Positions 30,201-37,669 of a stretch of DNA of 64,000 nt are shown piece by piece. The translations under genes were made by a program, and so were the position numbers. The stretch covers positions 186,001-250,000 of the forward strand of contig NZ_AUFW01000007.1 in assembly GCF_000426705.1 (NCBI RefSeq), given 5' to 3'. Below the pieces are notes generated by a model that saw only the letters and a program-made list of their open reading frames with translations, did not search any database and had not been told where the DNA came from. Each line of letters starts with the position of its first letter. Positions within the stretch are counted from its first letter, which is position 1. The DNA comes from Spirochaeta cellobiosiphila DSM 17781 (GTDB lineage Bacteria > Spirochaetota > Spirochaetia > DSM-17781).

Positions 30201-30540
30201 CTATCAAAAGAGAATCATATCCCTCTAGAGGGCTTCCTATAAAGACTATAGGAATCAAAAAGTTTTCTTTTAAATAAAGAATCTCCTCAGCAAATTGTGT
30301 ATCCCTGTTGACAGTGGCCGTTATCAATATTAGACCATCAATCCCCAGTTTTAGTAGTTTAAGAACTTCCTGGCGCATAGAGAGTTCTTTCTGACTCTGG
30401 ACATTCTCAGTTCCAGCGGATACATAGATGATCTTAATATTTTTTTCACGAGCTATAGCATGTATTCCTTTAAGCATAAGAAGAGGAAAACGGCTATCAA
30501 AACCACCAATATAGACACCTATAACTTTTTGCTTTAACAT
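27265..30540 (-). CDS. Cytoplasmic hybrid histidine kinase with LacI-type sugar-binding sensor
   Basis: A 1,091-residue protein without signal peptide or membrane segment. Residues about 1-270 resemble the ligand-binding part of LacI/GalR regulators and periplasmic binding proteins (IGVYIGGFDSRFP, GIDGLILI, FDIVFCINDELALGA, IPDDIWITGFDNIP) but the helix-turn-helix is absent. A long middle region (about 270-590) contains a GAF-like part and a short coiled coil, then PAS (about 600-700), HisKA with GRLAGGIAHDFNNLL (His near 732), HATPase (QVLMNLVLNAKDAL, DDGEGM, GTGLGMATVYGI) and a receiver at about 965-1091 with phosphoacceptor Asp in FLITDVIM. It likely senses an intracellular sugar-like ligand. 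A lone receiver gene lies divergently 104 bp away and could take phosphate from it; this is inferred. Confidence 0.88.
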   Translation of the reverse strand: MLKQKVIGVYIGGFDSRFPLLMLKGIHAIAREKNIKIIYVSAGTENVQSQKELSMRQEVLKLLKLGIDGLILITATVNRDTQFAEEILYLKENFLIPIVFIGSPLEGYDSLLIDNVRTYKELVYLVLKSNKDRKYLFISGPLKHDFVKDRLRGFHIALEQLGIPIDSNREIFLNNHTSYDGGQGVKEAIEKNIDFDIVFCINDELALGASAELVHRGYKIPDDIWITGFDNIPETMSAIPNITTVERGGYYAGMEAVLKILYPDYCTEYVSYPWSIEWRESTGNYFLENTNDISIHSLDELADCLIGHFKPPFLLPSFPSKELWIDKFLIPLMESLKSKEVNFNSLQVLIKSAYFHILDLSLWPRIIEYIGHFDQYLSTFLDIPTEALRDRLRVLGHFIINQYSLREYQEQLSFYELNQKLSVSASQYSMTNFLDTMAQEVQKFGVHSLSVSFWDSDKNWTLREILRLDPGGEYKIKWPKGQAYTAKKLWEQYYSHDSEAFTLFLPLFGAEESFGILVLELVKPCFIIIESIRSVISVALQSSYLLSEIRKQSEKLEATVNVRTKALQELNKKMKIQIATKELLLDKLRRSEKRYRDFFENDLTGDFIVNNKLRVLDCNVAFARIFGYKNTNQAIGSSMLNYFPLYEDFKRLAKQFFRTKSFEYLETQLVRPDGKVVDIIANIIGTFDENGCLQSIRGYVFDNTPRKSLERQMIQNQKLEGLGRLAGGIAHDFNNLLTVINGYSELILAELEEKSPYYSDISEIREAGIKAASLTNQLLSFSRKKTVSLSSLSLNKIIRGMETLFERFLGEHILLNFYLEAQSDYIKGDKSQVEQVLMNLVLNAKDALGGGGHLTVKTSNVQLKETLYLIRGALLPGEYLLLTVKDDGEGMEEEVKAHIFEPFYTTKGHGQGTGLGMATVYGIIEQMKADIKILTKPGYGTSFEIYFKPIQQGSKDDKEKLSSSRLVSNNRECPILLVEDEAPVREFASRVLRQAGYDVKEACNGNQALEYAQTYTKAPFLITDVIMAGMSGPELAKRLKSRFKFIKTLFISGYADDYIQKHGIASEELCLLHKPFKSEEILQKLEEMLQD

Positions 30541-30644
30541 CTCATACGCTGAACCCTTACCATTTAATTAAACAATTTATGAGTATTCTCTCTAAAAATT
30601 ATATATAATAAGAGGGTGGGTCTGCCAATAATAGGGAGTTAAAA

Positions 30645-31007
30645 TTGTCAATTAAAGATATACTATACGCTGAAGACGAGTTTACAAACCGCAAATTGCT
30701 TCAAATTCAATTCGAAAAGAATGACCTTCAATGTGATCTGGCCCGTGATGGGAGAGAAGCTTTAGATTTAGCTACCTCAAACCAATATAAAATGATTATA
30801 TTAGACCAGTATATGCCTGGTTTAAATGGCGATGAAGTAGCTAGAACGATTAGACAGACAGATCCAAACATCCCCTTGATCGCCATAACAAGTGATGATA
30901 TGGAAATAGAGAATCTTCGCAAAGCAGGATTTAATGAAGTCTTCATTAAGCCCTTGAGAGGAACTGGACATATAGATAAAATCAAGGAATATATCAACAA
31001 GGTTTAG
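30645..31007 (+). CDS. Single-domain response regulator (CheY-like)
   Basis: A 120-residue receiver with acidic residues E10/D11, phosphoacceptor D54 in IILDQYMP, Thr in IAITSDD and Lys in VFIKPLRG. There is no output domain. The start is TTG, with AGGGAG 8 nt upstream; no ATG option exists nearby. It is divergent from the LacI-domain hybrid kinase and lies 10 bp before the peptide-type binding-protein gene, so these three probably form one functional unit. Confidence 0.85.
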   Translation: MSIKDILYAEDEFTNRKLLQIQFEKNDLQCDLARDGREALDLATSNQYKMIILDQYMPGLNGDEVARTIRQTDPNIPLIAITSDDMEIENLRKAGFNEVFIKPLRGTGHIDKIKEYINKV

Positions 31008-31017
31008 GAACATTATT

Positions 31018-32604
31018 TTGCGTAGATTAATTAGTCTTATAGTACTTTCAGTTCTTTGTTATCAAGGTTTTAGCGAGGACATGACAGTCCTCATCGACAC
31101 ATCAGATGTTGCTATGGATCCGGCACATGCCATTACAACAACAGAAGCACAATTCTTCACCGGCATTTATGAGGGTATAGTGACCTATGATCCCCAAACC
31201 CTTGAACCTCTTCCGGCAATAGCCTCTTCCTGGGATATATCAAAAGATAAGTTAAGATACACCTTTCACCTAAACCCAAATGCAAAATTCAGCGATGGCA
31301 CTCCTATTAAGGCACAAGATTTCTATGACTCCTGGATGAGATTAATCCTACCACAAACCAATGCGGACTATGCCTCCTTATTGGATATAGTTCAGGGAGT
31401 CAGAGACTACCGCCTGGGTAAGATAAAAGATAAAAAAACAGTCAAGATAACCGTAATAAATGACACCACTTTACAAGTAGACCTTGTTAGACCAGGAGCG
31501 CATTTTCTAAACATATTATGTCACCACAGCTTCATCCCCTACACATTAAATAAACAAGGAGATCCTAAATTCTCAGGGGCTTTCTATCCTGTAAAACAGG
31601 ACTATGGATACGATCTCATTAAAAATAACTACTATTGGGATAAAGCAAATGTAGCCTTGGATAAGATCAAATTAAAAGTAGTTGATGATCCTTCAGAGAA
31701 AACAGATATGTTTAATAAAAATCAGGCACAATGGGTTGCTGATGGTTTTGATTTTAATGGAGTTAGCTGGCGACCAGCCATTGTATACAATAGCTTATTT
31801 GCCACAAGTTACTTTTACTTTCAAGAGTCCAATGAGGTTTATAAGAACCCCAAAGTTAGACTGGGCTTAATCCAACTATTACCTTGGCAAGAAATACGAA
31901 AAAATCAGTATTATCAAACAGAAACCTTAGTTCCCGCTTTCCAATCCTACCCCAAAGTGGAAGGAAGTGCTCATACGGATATTGAAAAGGGAATGGCCAA
32001 CTTAAAAGAGGCCGGTTATCCAGAAGGAAAGGGACTTCCCACCATAAAAATCCTTATATCCCAAAGTGATGAGTTAAACAGGATCGCTCTCTTAATGAAA
32101 AACACTTGGGAAGAAAAACTAAAAGTCACAGTAGATATCGAACAAACACCTTATAACCAATATTACAGAGCCTTGGACGAAGATAGCTATACATTAGGAT
32201 CCATAAGCTGGATAGGAGATTTTGCAGATCCGCTTACTTTCCTACAAATGTGGACAAGCAACAGTAATCTTAACGATAGTCAATATTCAAATAAGGCATA
32301 TGATGACATAGTAGAGCAATCCTCTGGAGAACCCAGACCTGACCGCTTTAAAACACAAGCGGAGGCAGAAAAAATCTTACTCGATTCGGGTATCATTCTT
32401 CCCTTAGGGAATTCGGCAGTGTTTAATCTGATTGATACAAACTATATTAAAGGATGGTATGCAAATCCTTTAGATATACACCCTTTTAAGTATTTAGATT
32501 ATGGAGAAGGACTAATCATTCCTGGATTGGCCTTTATCGATTCCCGAAATACGCTGAACCCACTGGTGAATTTGATTCCGGAACAACATAGTTCCCACAG
32601 CTAA
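31018..32604 (+). CDS. Oligopeptide-type ABC substrate-binding protein (SBP_bac_5)
   Basis: A 528-residue secreted solute-binding protein. The start is TTG (RRLISLIVLSVLCYQGFSED, signal peptide ending FS-E). Family features are DPAHAITTTEAQFFTGIYEGIVTYDP, LPAIASSWDISKDKLRYTFHL, FSDGTPIKAQDFYDSW and, near the end, SWIGDFADPLTFLQMW and GWYANPLDIHPFKYL. No permease or ATPase gene accompanies it; it may share a transporter elsewhere or act as an extracytoplasmic sensor component with the receiver gene 10 bp upstream. The last 31 codons, after the usual family end, overlap the 3' end of the convergent VTT gene by 93 bp; this tail is unlike the family and may be a read-on after loss of the original stop. 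Confidence 0.87.
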   Translation: MRRLISLIVLSVLCYQGFSEDMTVLIDTSDVAMDPAHAITTTEAQFFTGIYEGIVTYDPQTLEPLPAIASSWDISKDKLRYTFHLNPNAKFSDGTPIKAQDFYDSWMRLILPQTNADYASLLDIVQGVRDYRLGKIKDKKTVKITVINDTTLQVDLVRPGAHFLNILCHHSFIPYTLNKQGDPKFSGAFYPVKQDYGYDLIKNNYYWDKANVALDKIKLKVVDDPSEKTDMFNKNQAQWVADGFDFNGVSWRPAIVYNSLFATSYFYFQESNEVYKNPKVRLGLIQLLPWQEIRKNQYYQTETLVPAFQSYPKVEGSAHTDIEKGMANLKEAGYPEGKGLPTIKILISQSDELNRIALLMKNTWEEKLKVTVDIEQTPYNQYYRALDEDSYTLGSISWIGDFADPLTFLQMWTSNSNLNDSQYSNKAYDDIVEQSSGEPRPDRFKTQAEAEKILLDSGIILPLGNSAVFNLIDTNYIKGWYANPLDIHPFKYLDYGEGLIIPGLAFIDSRNTLNPLVNLIPEQHSSHS

Positions 32605-33228
32605 TAAAGCGGTTAAAACAAACAAAATAATAGCAACAGTCCACTGCCGCTCTGCCAGAGAGGATCCCATTATCGTGCTGCCAATAATACCTGGGGCTCT
32701 TCCTATACCAGACAGAACAAGGAAGGAGATAAAGGATATTCTTGATACTCCTGCTACATAACACAAGGCATCCTTAGGAATTCCCGGGATAAGGAAAAAG
32801 AGGAAAAAACCTGCTTTAGCTTTGGAACTAGAAATTAGCTTCTCAAACTTTTCGACTGATTCCTTAGATAAGACCAATTCTACAAAGGGATAACCTAATA
32901 GCCTTGCCATATAAAAATTAAATACAGAACCTATCAGTATTCCAATGACGGAATAGATAGTCCCCCATAATGGTCCAAAAATATATCCTGCAGCTAACTG
33001 GGCCACTTCTCCCGGTATAATAAATATAACCACCTGAATAAATTGGATGCCAATAAAAGCTAAAGGTCCCCATTTCCCTTCCCTAAGGATGAAATCCTTT
33101 ATTTTGTCAGGATCTGTAAAAACTGGAATCCAGAGCTTTCTGGTAAAATAAGCTATAATAATGAGAAGAATAATTAAGAGAGGAAACAAAATTCCTAAAT
33201 ATGATCTACTTTTTAGTCTCTTCTTCAT
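32512..33228 (-). CDS. VTT/TVP38-family membrane protein (DedA superfamily)
   Basis: A 238-residue inner-membrane protein with about five hydrophobic segments. The VTT core is seen as GEVAQLAAGYIFGPLWGT, IGILIGSVFNFYMARLLG, then FFLFFLIPGIPKDALCYVAGVSRISF and SGIGRAPGIIGSTIMG. The re-entrant PGxPxD and GRxPG elements match the family, whose members are lipid scramblases or transporters in membrane homeostasis; the substrate is not known. The basic start MKKRLKSRS and the hydrophilic tail fit a cytoplasmic N- and C-terminus. It converges on the binding-protein gene with 93 bp of overlap and is divergent from carD. Confidence 0.85.
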   Translation of the reverse strand: MKKRLKSRSYLGILFPLLIILLIIIAYFTRKLWIPVFTDPDKIKDFILREGKWGPLAFIGIQFIQVVIFIIPGEVAQLAAGYIFGPLWGTIYSVIGILIGSVFNFYMARLLGYPFVELVLSKESVEKFEKLISSSKAKAGFFLFFLIPGIPKDALCYVAGVSRISFISFLVLSGIGRAPGIIGSTIMGSSLAERQWTVAIILFVLTALLAVGTMLFRNQIHQWVQRISGIDKGQSRND

Positions 33229-33260
33229 ACCTAATCTTAATATAATGCCTCTTGTCCGAT

Positions 33261-33289
33261 TTGACTACATCCAGCTTTTTTTATATAAT
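33261..33289 (+). promoter_or_regulatory. Consensus leaderless promoter of carD
   Basis: TTGACT (33261-33266), 17 bp, TATAAT (33284-33289), then seven bases TGCGGCT and the ATG at 33297. This is the best promoter of the window. The in-frame TTG at 33252 precedes it and cannot be the start of its transcript. Confidence 0.7.
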
Positions 33290-33296
33290 TGCGGCT

Positions 33297-33794
33297 ATGA
33301 CTGAAGCAAATCCGACTTTCTCAGAAGGTCAAAAAGTAGTTTACCCTTTACAAGGGGTTGGGCAAGTTAACAAAATCATGCAGAGAGTATTTAAAGGGAA
33401 GGAAACAACCTATTATGAAATATACTTAGCTGCCAGTGATATGACAGTTCTTGTTCCTATTGATAAAGCAGAGGAACTTGGTATTCGAGCCATTGTCGAT
33501 AAAAAAGAAGCTCAGACAGCTCTTAAGATTTTCCAAGAAGAACAAGACGTAGTTCCTGCTGATTGGAAAATGCGTTACCAGATGAACTTGGACTTACTAA
33601 AAAAAGGTTCTGTTGTTGATATCGCACAAGTAGTAAAAACACTTTATCATAGAAGTAAGGTGAAAGAGCTTCCTATTATGGAACGTCGGTTATTTGATTC
33701 TGCACTTAAATTATTAATTGATGAAATATCTTTCTCTCTTGATAAACCAAAGGAAGAAGTAGAACAGTTAATATTTGATAAATTGGAAGAATAA
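33297..33794 (+). CDS. carD: CarD/CdnL-family transcription regulator
   Basis: A 165-residue RNA-polymerase-binding regulator. The N-terminal RID (Tudor-like) domain is residues about 8-65: FSEGQKVVYPLQGVGQVNKI, YYEIYLAASDMTVLVPIDKAEELGIR. The C-terminal helical domain carries VADWKMRY-like sequence (DWKMRYQMNLDLLKKG, VVKTLYHRSK, LFDSALKLLIDEI) with the Trp that wedges the open promoter complex in this family. Members stabilise the open complex at rRNA and other promoters. Start ATG 33297 is chosen from the promoter position; it has no Shine-Dalgarno. nth follows 18 bp downstream. Confidence 0.92.
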   Translation: MTEANPTFSEGQKVVYPLQGVGQVNKIMQRVFKGKETTYYEIYLAASDMTVLVPIDKAEELGIRAIVDKKEAQTALKIFQEEQDVVPADWKMRYQMNLDLLKKGSVVDIAQVVKTLYHRSKVKELPIMERRLFDSALKLLIDEISFSLDKPKEEVEQLIFDKLEE

Positions 33795-33812
33795 GCTTTA
33801 GTTTTATCATCA

Positions 33813-34478
33813 ATGAACCATAAGAATGATAAATACTGGGATGAACTTTTTAATAAATTAGAATGCTTCGCTCAAGACATTGAAACACCATCAGTAAGTA
33901 TACTGGCTTTAGAAAAGGCAACACCTTTTATGTTGCTCATATCAACAATACTATCATTAAGAACGAAGGATGAAGTGACATTAGCTTCATCCCGTCGTTT
34001 ATTTAAAACAGCTTCCACTCCAGAAGAGATAATACAGTTACCAACAGCAACAATCGAAGAACTCATCTATCCAGCTGGCTTTTACAAACGTAAAGCGCAG
34101 CAGATTAAAAACATAAGCCATATAATAATAAGTAAACACAAGGGAGCTGTACCCCAGAGTAAGGAAGCCCTATTGGAGCTTCCCGGTGTTGGACTTAAGA
34201 CAACAAACCTTGTCTTAAGCTTAGCTTTTAACATACCGGCTATTTGTGTAGATACCCATGTTCATCGTATAGCTAACAGGATGGGATGGATTAGTACCAA
34301 GACAGCAGAGGAATCAGAACCAGCTTTATCAGCAGTTCTCCCATTACAATACTGGATACCGGTTAATGAATATCTTGTGGTATATGGACAAAATATCTGT
34401 AAACCGACAAGTCCCTATTGCAGTATCTGTATGTTCACTAATAGCTGTCCCAAAATCGCTGTTACAAAATCACGTTAA
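33813..34478 (+). CDS. nth: Endonuclease III (DNA glycosylase/AP lyase)
   Basis: A 221-residue base-excision repair enzyme that removes oxidised pyrimidines. The helix-hairpin-helix LLELPGVGLKTTNLVLS contains the catalytic Lys, followed by the catalytic Asp in CVDTHVHRIANRMGW. The 4Fe-4S loop is complete with C-x6-C-x2-C-x5-C (CKPTSPYCSIC to CP). No Shine-Dalgarno precedes the ATG. It is probably cotranscribed with carD; a weak internal promoter (TTGATA 33775-33780, 18 bp, TAGTTT ending 8 nt before the ATG) is possible. It converges with fusA over the fusA terminator. Confidence 0.95.
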   Translation: MNHKNDKYWDELFNKLECFAQDIETPSVSILALEKATPFMLLISTILSLRTKDEVTLASSRRLFKTASTPEEIIQLPTATIEELIYPAGFYKRKAQQIKNISHIIISKHKGAVPQSKEALLELPGVGLKTTNLVLSLAFNIPAICVDTHVHRIANRMGWISTKTAEESEPALSAVLPLQYWIPVNEYLVVYGQNICKPTSPYCSICMFTNSCPKIAVTKSR

Positions 34479-34486
34479 AGAGAGAT

Positions 34487-34516
34487 AAAAAAAGCTGCTC
34501 CCATAGGAAGCAGCTT
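34487..34516 (-). terminator. fusA terminator
   Basis: On the minus strand AAGCTGCTTCC pairs with GGGAGCAGCTT around TAT and is followed by a run of T. It lies 22 bp past the fusA stop codon. Confidence 0.85.
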
Positions 34517-34538
34517 ATATCTACATTTGCTATTAAAA

Positions 34539-36629
34539 TTATTTCTGTTCAGCAGCTTTCTTAGCTTGGTGTGATTTGATCAATTCATCAGAGATGGATT
34601 GAGGAACTTTACCATACTTTAAGAATTCCATTGAGAACTCAGCTTTACCTTGAGTAGAAGATCTCAAAGTAGTTGAGTATCCGAACATTTCACTTAATGG
34701 TACTTCCGCTTCAACAACACAGCTGTTTCCTTCATCAGAAGAAGAAGAAATCATACCACGTCGTTGGTTAAGAGAACCAAAGATATTTCCCTGGAACTCA
34801 TTTGGACCTTCAACAGTTACTTTCATGATAGGCTCAAGAATAATAGGATTACACTTCATGTAAGTTTCCTTGAATGCATTAAGAGCTGCAATCTGGAAAG
34901 CCATATCTGAAGAGTCAACAGCATGATACTGACCATCATTGATCATCATCTTAACACCTACTACAGGGAATCCGATCAATTGACCTTTTTCCATAGCCAT
35001 CTGGAAACCACGATCAACAGCAGGAATGTATTCTGTAGGAATAGATCCCCCTTTGATGTTGTTTTCAAATTCATAATGTCCTTCTTCCAGAGGGGACATT
35101 TCACCAGCAACTCGACCGTATTGTCCAGATCCACCAGTTTGTTTCTTGTGAGTGTAGTTGAAAGGAGACGAGCCGGAGATAGTCTCACGGTAAGCAACTT
35201 GTGGCATACCAGTTTCAACTTCTGCCTTGTATTCTCGTTTCATTCTTTCGATATATACATCAAGGTGAAGCTCACCCATACCTTGAATAATAGTCTGATT
35301 AGACTCTTGATCCACATAGGTTCGGAAAGTAGGGTCTTCCTTAGTAAAACGGTTAAGAGCCTTAGCCATGTTATCAGCAGCTTTCTTATCAACAGGAGTG
35401 ATAGAAAGGGAAATAACTGGTTCAGGTACATACATAGAAGTCATAGAGTAATTCAAACTTGAATCACAGAATGTATCTCCAGAAGCACATTCAATACCAA
35501 ACAAAGCAACAATATCACCAGAACCTGCTTCTGTAATATCTTCTGTATGGTTAGAGTGCATTCGGATAAGACGTCCAATCTTGAATCTCTTACCTGTTCT
35601 AATGTTTGTAAGTTCTCCACCCTTCTTAAGCATACCTTGGTATACACGAACGTAGGTCAACTGACCATATTGTCCATCTTCCAATTTGAAGGCAAGGGCA
35701 ACAGTCTTTTCATTGTCATCTGGCTTAAGAACTACTGGTTCTTCATCTTTGTCCAAGTCTAATGCTTCGTTTTTAACATCAGGAGGAGCAGGAAGGAATC
35801 GGGTAACAGCATCAAGTAATAACTGAACACCCTTATTCTTATAAGCAGATCCCATGAATACAGGTACAAGAGCTAGATCAAGGACACCTTTTCTAGCAGC
35901 TCGGTAAGCTACTTCTTCAGGAACTTGTTCTCCTTCCATGTGAATCATCATCAATTCATCATCGAAGTTAGCAAGTTCATCATAAAGGATACCTTGCTTT
36001 TCTTCTGCTTCCGCTTGAAGTTCAGCAGGAATGTCTTTTTCAATAAGATCAACTCCGCCTTCTCCTTCAAAATAGTAAGCTTTCATTCTAATTAAATCGA
36101 CAACACCTTCATGCTTGTCTTCCAATCCGATTGGAATTTGGAACAATACAGCATTAAGATTAAGCTTATCGACTAGCTGTTGTTTAACATTGTAAGGATT
36201 GGCACCAGTTCTGTCACACTTGTTTACGAAGGCAAGTCGTGGAACATTGTACCGTTTAAGCTGTCTATCTACAGTAATGGATTGTGACTGAACACCTGAA
36301 ACAGAACAAAGTACAAGTATAGCTCCATCAAGTACACGGAGAGCTCTCTCTACTTCAATTGTAAAGTCAACGTGTCCTGGTGTATCGATGATGTTAATAG
36401 GGTGATCTTTCCATGTTACATTTGTAGCGGCTGAGGCAATTGTGATTCCTCGTTCTTTTTCCAACTCCATAGAGTCCATAGTTGCGCCAACACCATCTTT
36501 TCCTCTGACTTCGTGGATGGCGTGAATCTTGTTACAATAGAACAAAATACGCTCAGTAAGAGTCGTCTTACCTGAATCGATGTGCGCACTAATTCCGATG
36601 TTACGCATTTTAGTAATATCAATACTCAT
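34539..36629 (-). CDS. fusA: Translation elongation factor G
   Basis: A 696-residue GTPase that drives ribosomal translocation. G motifs are complete: G1 [11 protein letters not shown]2 ERGITI, G3 DTPGHVDF, G4 NKCD ([12 protein letters not shown]) and the later domains with [19 protein letters not shown] and the C-terminal [12 protein letters not shown]. The Ser in AHIDSGKT (Ala in common bacterial EF-G) and the domain IV wording resemble the mitochondrial/spirochaete-planctomycete EFG1 branch, which usually has a second EF-G for ribosome recycling elsewhere; none is in this window. AGAGG lies 11 nt before the ATG. Its promoter has a TATAAT box at 36692-36697. Confidence 0.95.
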   Translation of the reverse strand: MSIDITKMRNIGISAHIDSGKTTLTERILFYCNKIHAIHEVRGKDGVGATMDSMELEKERGITIASAATNVTWKDHPINIIDTPGHVDFTIEVERALRVLDGAILVLCSVSGVQSQSITVDRQLKRYNVPRLAFVNKCDRTGANPYNVKQQLVDKLNLNAVLFQIPIGLEDKHEGVVDLIRMKAYYFEGEGGVDLIEKDIPAELQAEAEEKQGILYDELANFDDELMMIHMEGEQVPEEVAYRAARKGVLDLALVPVFMGSAYKNKGVQLLLDAVTRFLPAPPDVKNEALDLDKDEEPVVLKPDDNEKTVALAFKLEDGQYGQLTYVRVYQGMLKKGGELTNIRTGKRFKIGRLIRMHSNHTEDITEAGSGDIVALFGIECASGDTFCDSSLNYSMTSMYVPEPVISLSITPVDKKAADNMAKALNRFTKEDPTFRTYVDQESNQTIIQGMGELHLDVYIERMKREYKAEVETGMPQVAYRETISGSSPFNYTHKKQTGGSGQYGRVAGEMSPLEEGHYEFENNIKGGSIPTEYIPAVDRGFQMAMEKGQLIGFPVVGVKMMINDGQYHAVDSSDMAFQIAALNAFKETYMKCNPIILEPIMKVTVEGPNEFQGNIFGSLNQRRGMISSSSDEGNSCVVEAEVPLSEMFGYSTTLRSSTQGKAEFSMEFLKYGKVPQSISDELIKSHQAKKAAEQK

Positions 36630-36691
36630 TTTAACCCAAACCTCTCTTGATAAATATGGGGGATTTACAGATCCAAAAATTATTCCGGCCT

Positions 36692-36721
36692 ATTATATAA
36701 GATTGAACATAAAGAATTCAA
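36692..36721 (-). promoter_or_regulatory. Predicted fusA promoter
   Basis: TTGAAT (36721-36716), 18 bp, TATAAT (36697-36692) on the minus strand. The leader is about 55 nt and includes the AGAGG ribosome binding site, unlike the leaderless genes nearby. Confidence 0.55.
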
Positions 36722-36783
36722 GTCCCGCCAGCTAATGCTATCTCCTTTTTATAGAAAGGCTTAGATTTAATCAATCACTAATG

Positions 36784-37428
36784 TCAGACTTCTCTCAAAT
36801 CAATGAGTATTTCTTGGTGAGATTTAAACGCCTTTTGAACGGTATCCACATCAACACCAGATAACTTGATGATTATAAGGCCGTGACTGGCTTCCTCTCC
36901 CAGGAAAGAACCAATACTTACCACATTGGCCCCAATAGAGCGTATGGTATCCGCAATATCAGCCAATTGTCCCTGTCTGTCAGGAGCCTCCAATGTTAAA
37001 CGTATCCCCTGCTCTCTAGCACCAAAGAGTTCGATAAAGGTCTTAAATATATCAGATTCTGTTATGATACCAACCAGGAGCTCTCCCTTTACAACTGGTA
37101 AGCCACCGATATTATTATCTGCCATGGTACGAGCTGCATCTTCAATGGGATCATCAGCGTTAGCGGTAATAACTTTTTTGGTCATAATCTCTTTTACTTT
37201 GAGCTTGGATAACAGATTAGTCATTTCATACACATTGAGAGTGGAAGCAGGACTGGGAGAGGCATAGAGTAGATCTTTCTCTGTGACAATACCAATGATC
37301 TTCTTATTTTTGTCTAAAACAGGTAAGCGATGAACCTTTTCTCTATTCATGAGTGCCTGGGCATCTGTAACAGCCATTTCTGCTGTAATGGTGATGGGAT
37401 TCTTGCTCATTCGACGGGCTACGTTCAT
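36784..37428 (-). CDS. CBS-pair plus ACT-domain protein (AcuB-like)
   Basis: A 214-residue cytosolic regulator. Two CBS motifs span about residues 1-135 (MSKNPITITAEM, KIIGIVTEKDLLY, IMTKKVITANADDP, LVGIITESDIFKTF) and an ACT domain about 140-200 (RLTLEAPDRQGQLADIADTIRSIGANVVSIGS). CBS pairs bind adenine nucleotides and ACT domains bind amino acids or act in dimers; the output is not visible. The start ATG 37428 is preceded by GGAGGAGG; the frame is open up to 37476 but that overlaps the -35 box. It lies downstream of the livKHMGF operon, separated by a terminator and a four-copy palindrome array. The neighbourhood hints at amino acid sensing, which is inference. Confidence 0.85.
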   Translation of the reverse strand: MNVARRMSKNPITITAEMAVTDAQALMNREKVHRLPVLDKNKKIIGIVTEKDLLYASPSPASTLNVYEMTNLLSKLKVKEIMTKKVITANADDPIEDAARTMADNNIGGLPVVKGELLVGIITESDIFKTFIELFGAREQGIRLTLEAPDRQGQLADIADTIRSIGANVVSIGSFLGEEASHGLIIIKLSGVDVDTVQKAFKSHQEILIDLREV

Positions 37429-37447
37429 ATAAAGTCCTCCTCCTTCA

Positions 37448-37476
37448 ATCGTAAACCTAGCCAAATCAACTGTCAA
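37448..37476 (-). promoter_or_regulatory. Promoter of the CBS-ACT gene
   Basis: Perfect TTGACA (37476-37471), 17 bp, TACGAT (37453-37448) on the minus strand. The expected start near 37441 leaves a 13-nt leader that is mostly the GGAGGAGG ribosome binding site. Confidence 0.6.
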
Positions 37477-37505
37477 ATTGTTAAATCACAGTAGACATAT
37501 AGATT

Positions 37506-37588
37506 TTAGAAGGGGCTTCTAAAATAGTTAGAAGGACCAGCTAAAACTTTTAGAAGGGCCTTCCAATATCTTTAGAAGGCTCTTCTAA
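37506..37588 (-). promoter_or_regulatory. Array of four 22-bp-spaced palindromic operator-like sites
   Basis: TTAGAAGG occurs at 37506, 37528, 37550 and 37572, each exactly 22 bp apart. Each opens a 17-bp dyad TTAGAAG-N3-CTTCTAA: perfect in copies 1 and 4, one mismatch in copy 3 (CTTCCAA) and two in copy 2 (CAGCTAA). The nearest copy is centred about 73 bp upstream of the expected start of the CBS-ACT gene, and 28 bp lie between it and the -35 box. Two helical turns per step put all sites on one face of the DNA, as for cooperative binding of a dimeric regulator. The regulator is unknown. Confidence 0.75.
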
Positions 37589-37612
37589 CTTTTAATATTA
37601 ATAATTAAAGCA

Positions 37613-37646
37613 CAAAAAAACCCATTAAGCCCTCGCCCAATGGGTT
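37613..37646 (-). terminator. Terminator of the liv operon
   Basis: On the minus strand AACCCATT pairs with AATGGGTT around a 12-nt loop and is followed by seven T. It lies 24 bp past the livF stop codon. Confidence 0.8.
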
Positions 37647-37669
37647 ACTTATTACTATATCTTATACTA

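Noticed and set aside
35000-36622. Frames within fusA on both strands (60-179 codons)
   Set aside because: They are shadows of the conserved EF-G gene with no start signals of their own.
37429-37476. Longer start for the CBS-ACT protein (MTVDLARF)
   Set aside because: The start would overlap the -35 box, and GGAGGAGG sits directly before the ATG at 37428.
37506-37588. 22-bp repeats as a CRISPR array
   Set aside because: The repeat unit is 8-17 bp with no unique 25-40 bp spacers and no cas genes nearby; the dyad symmetry fits protein-binding sites.
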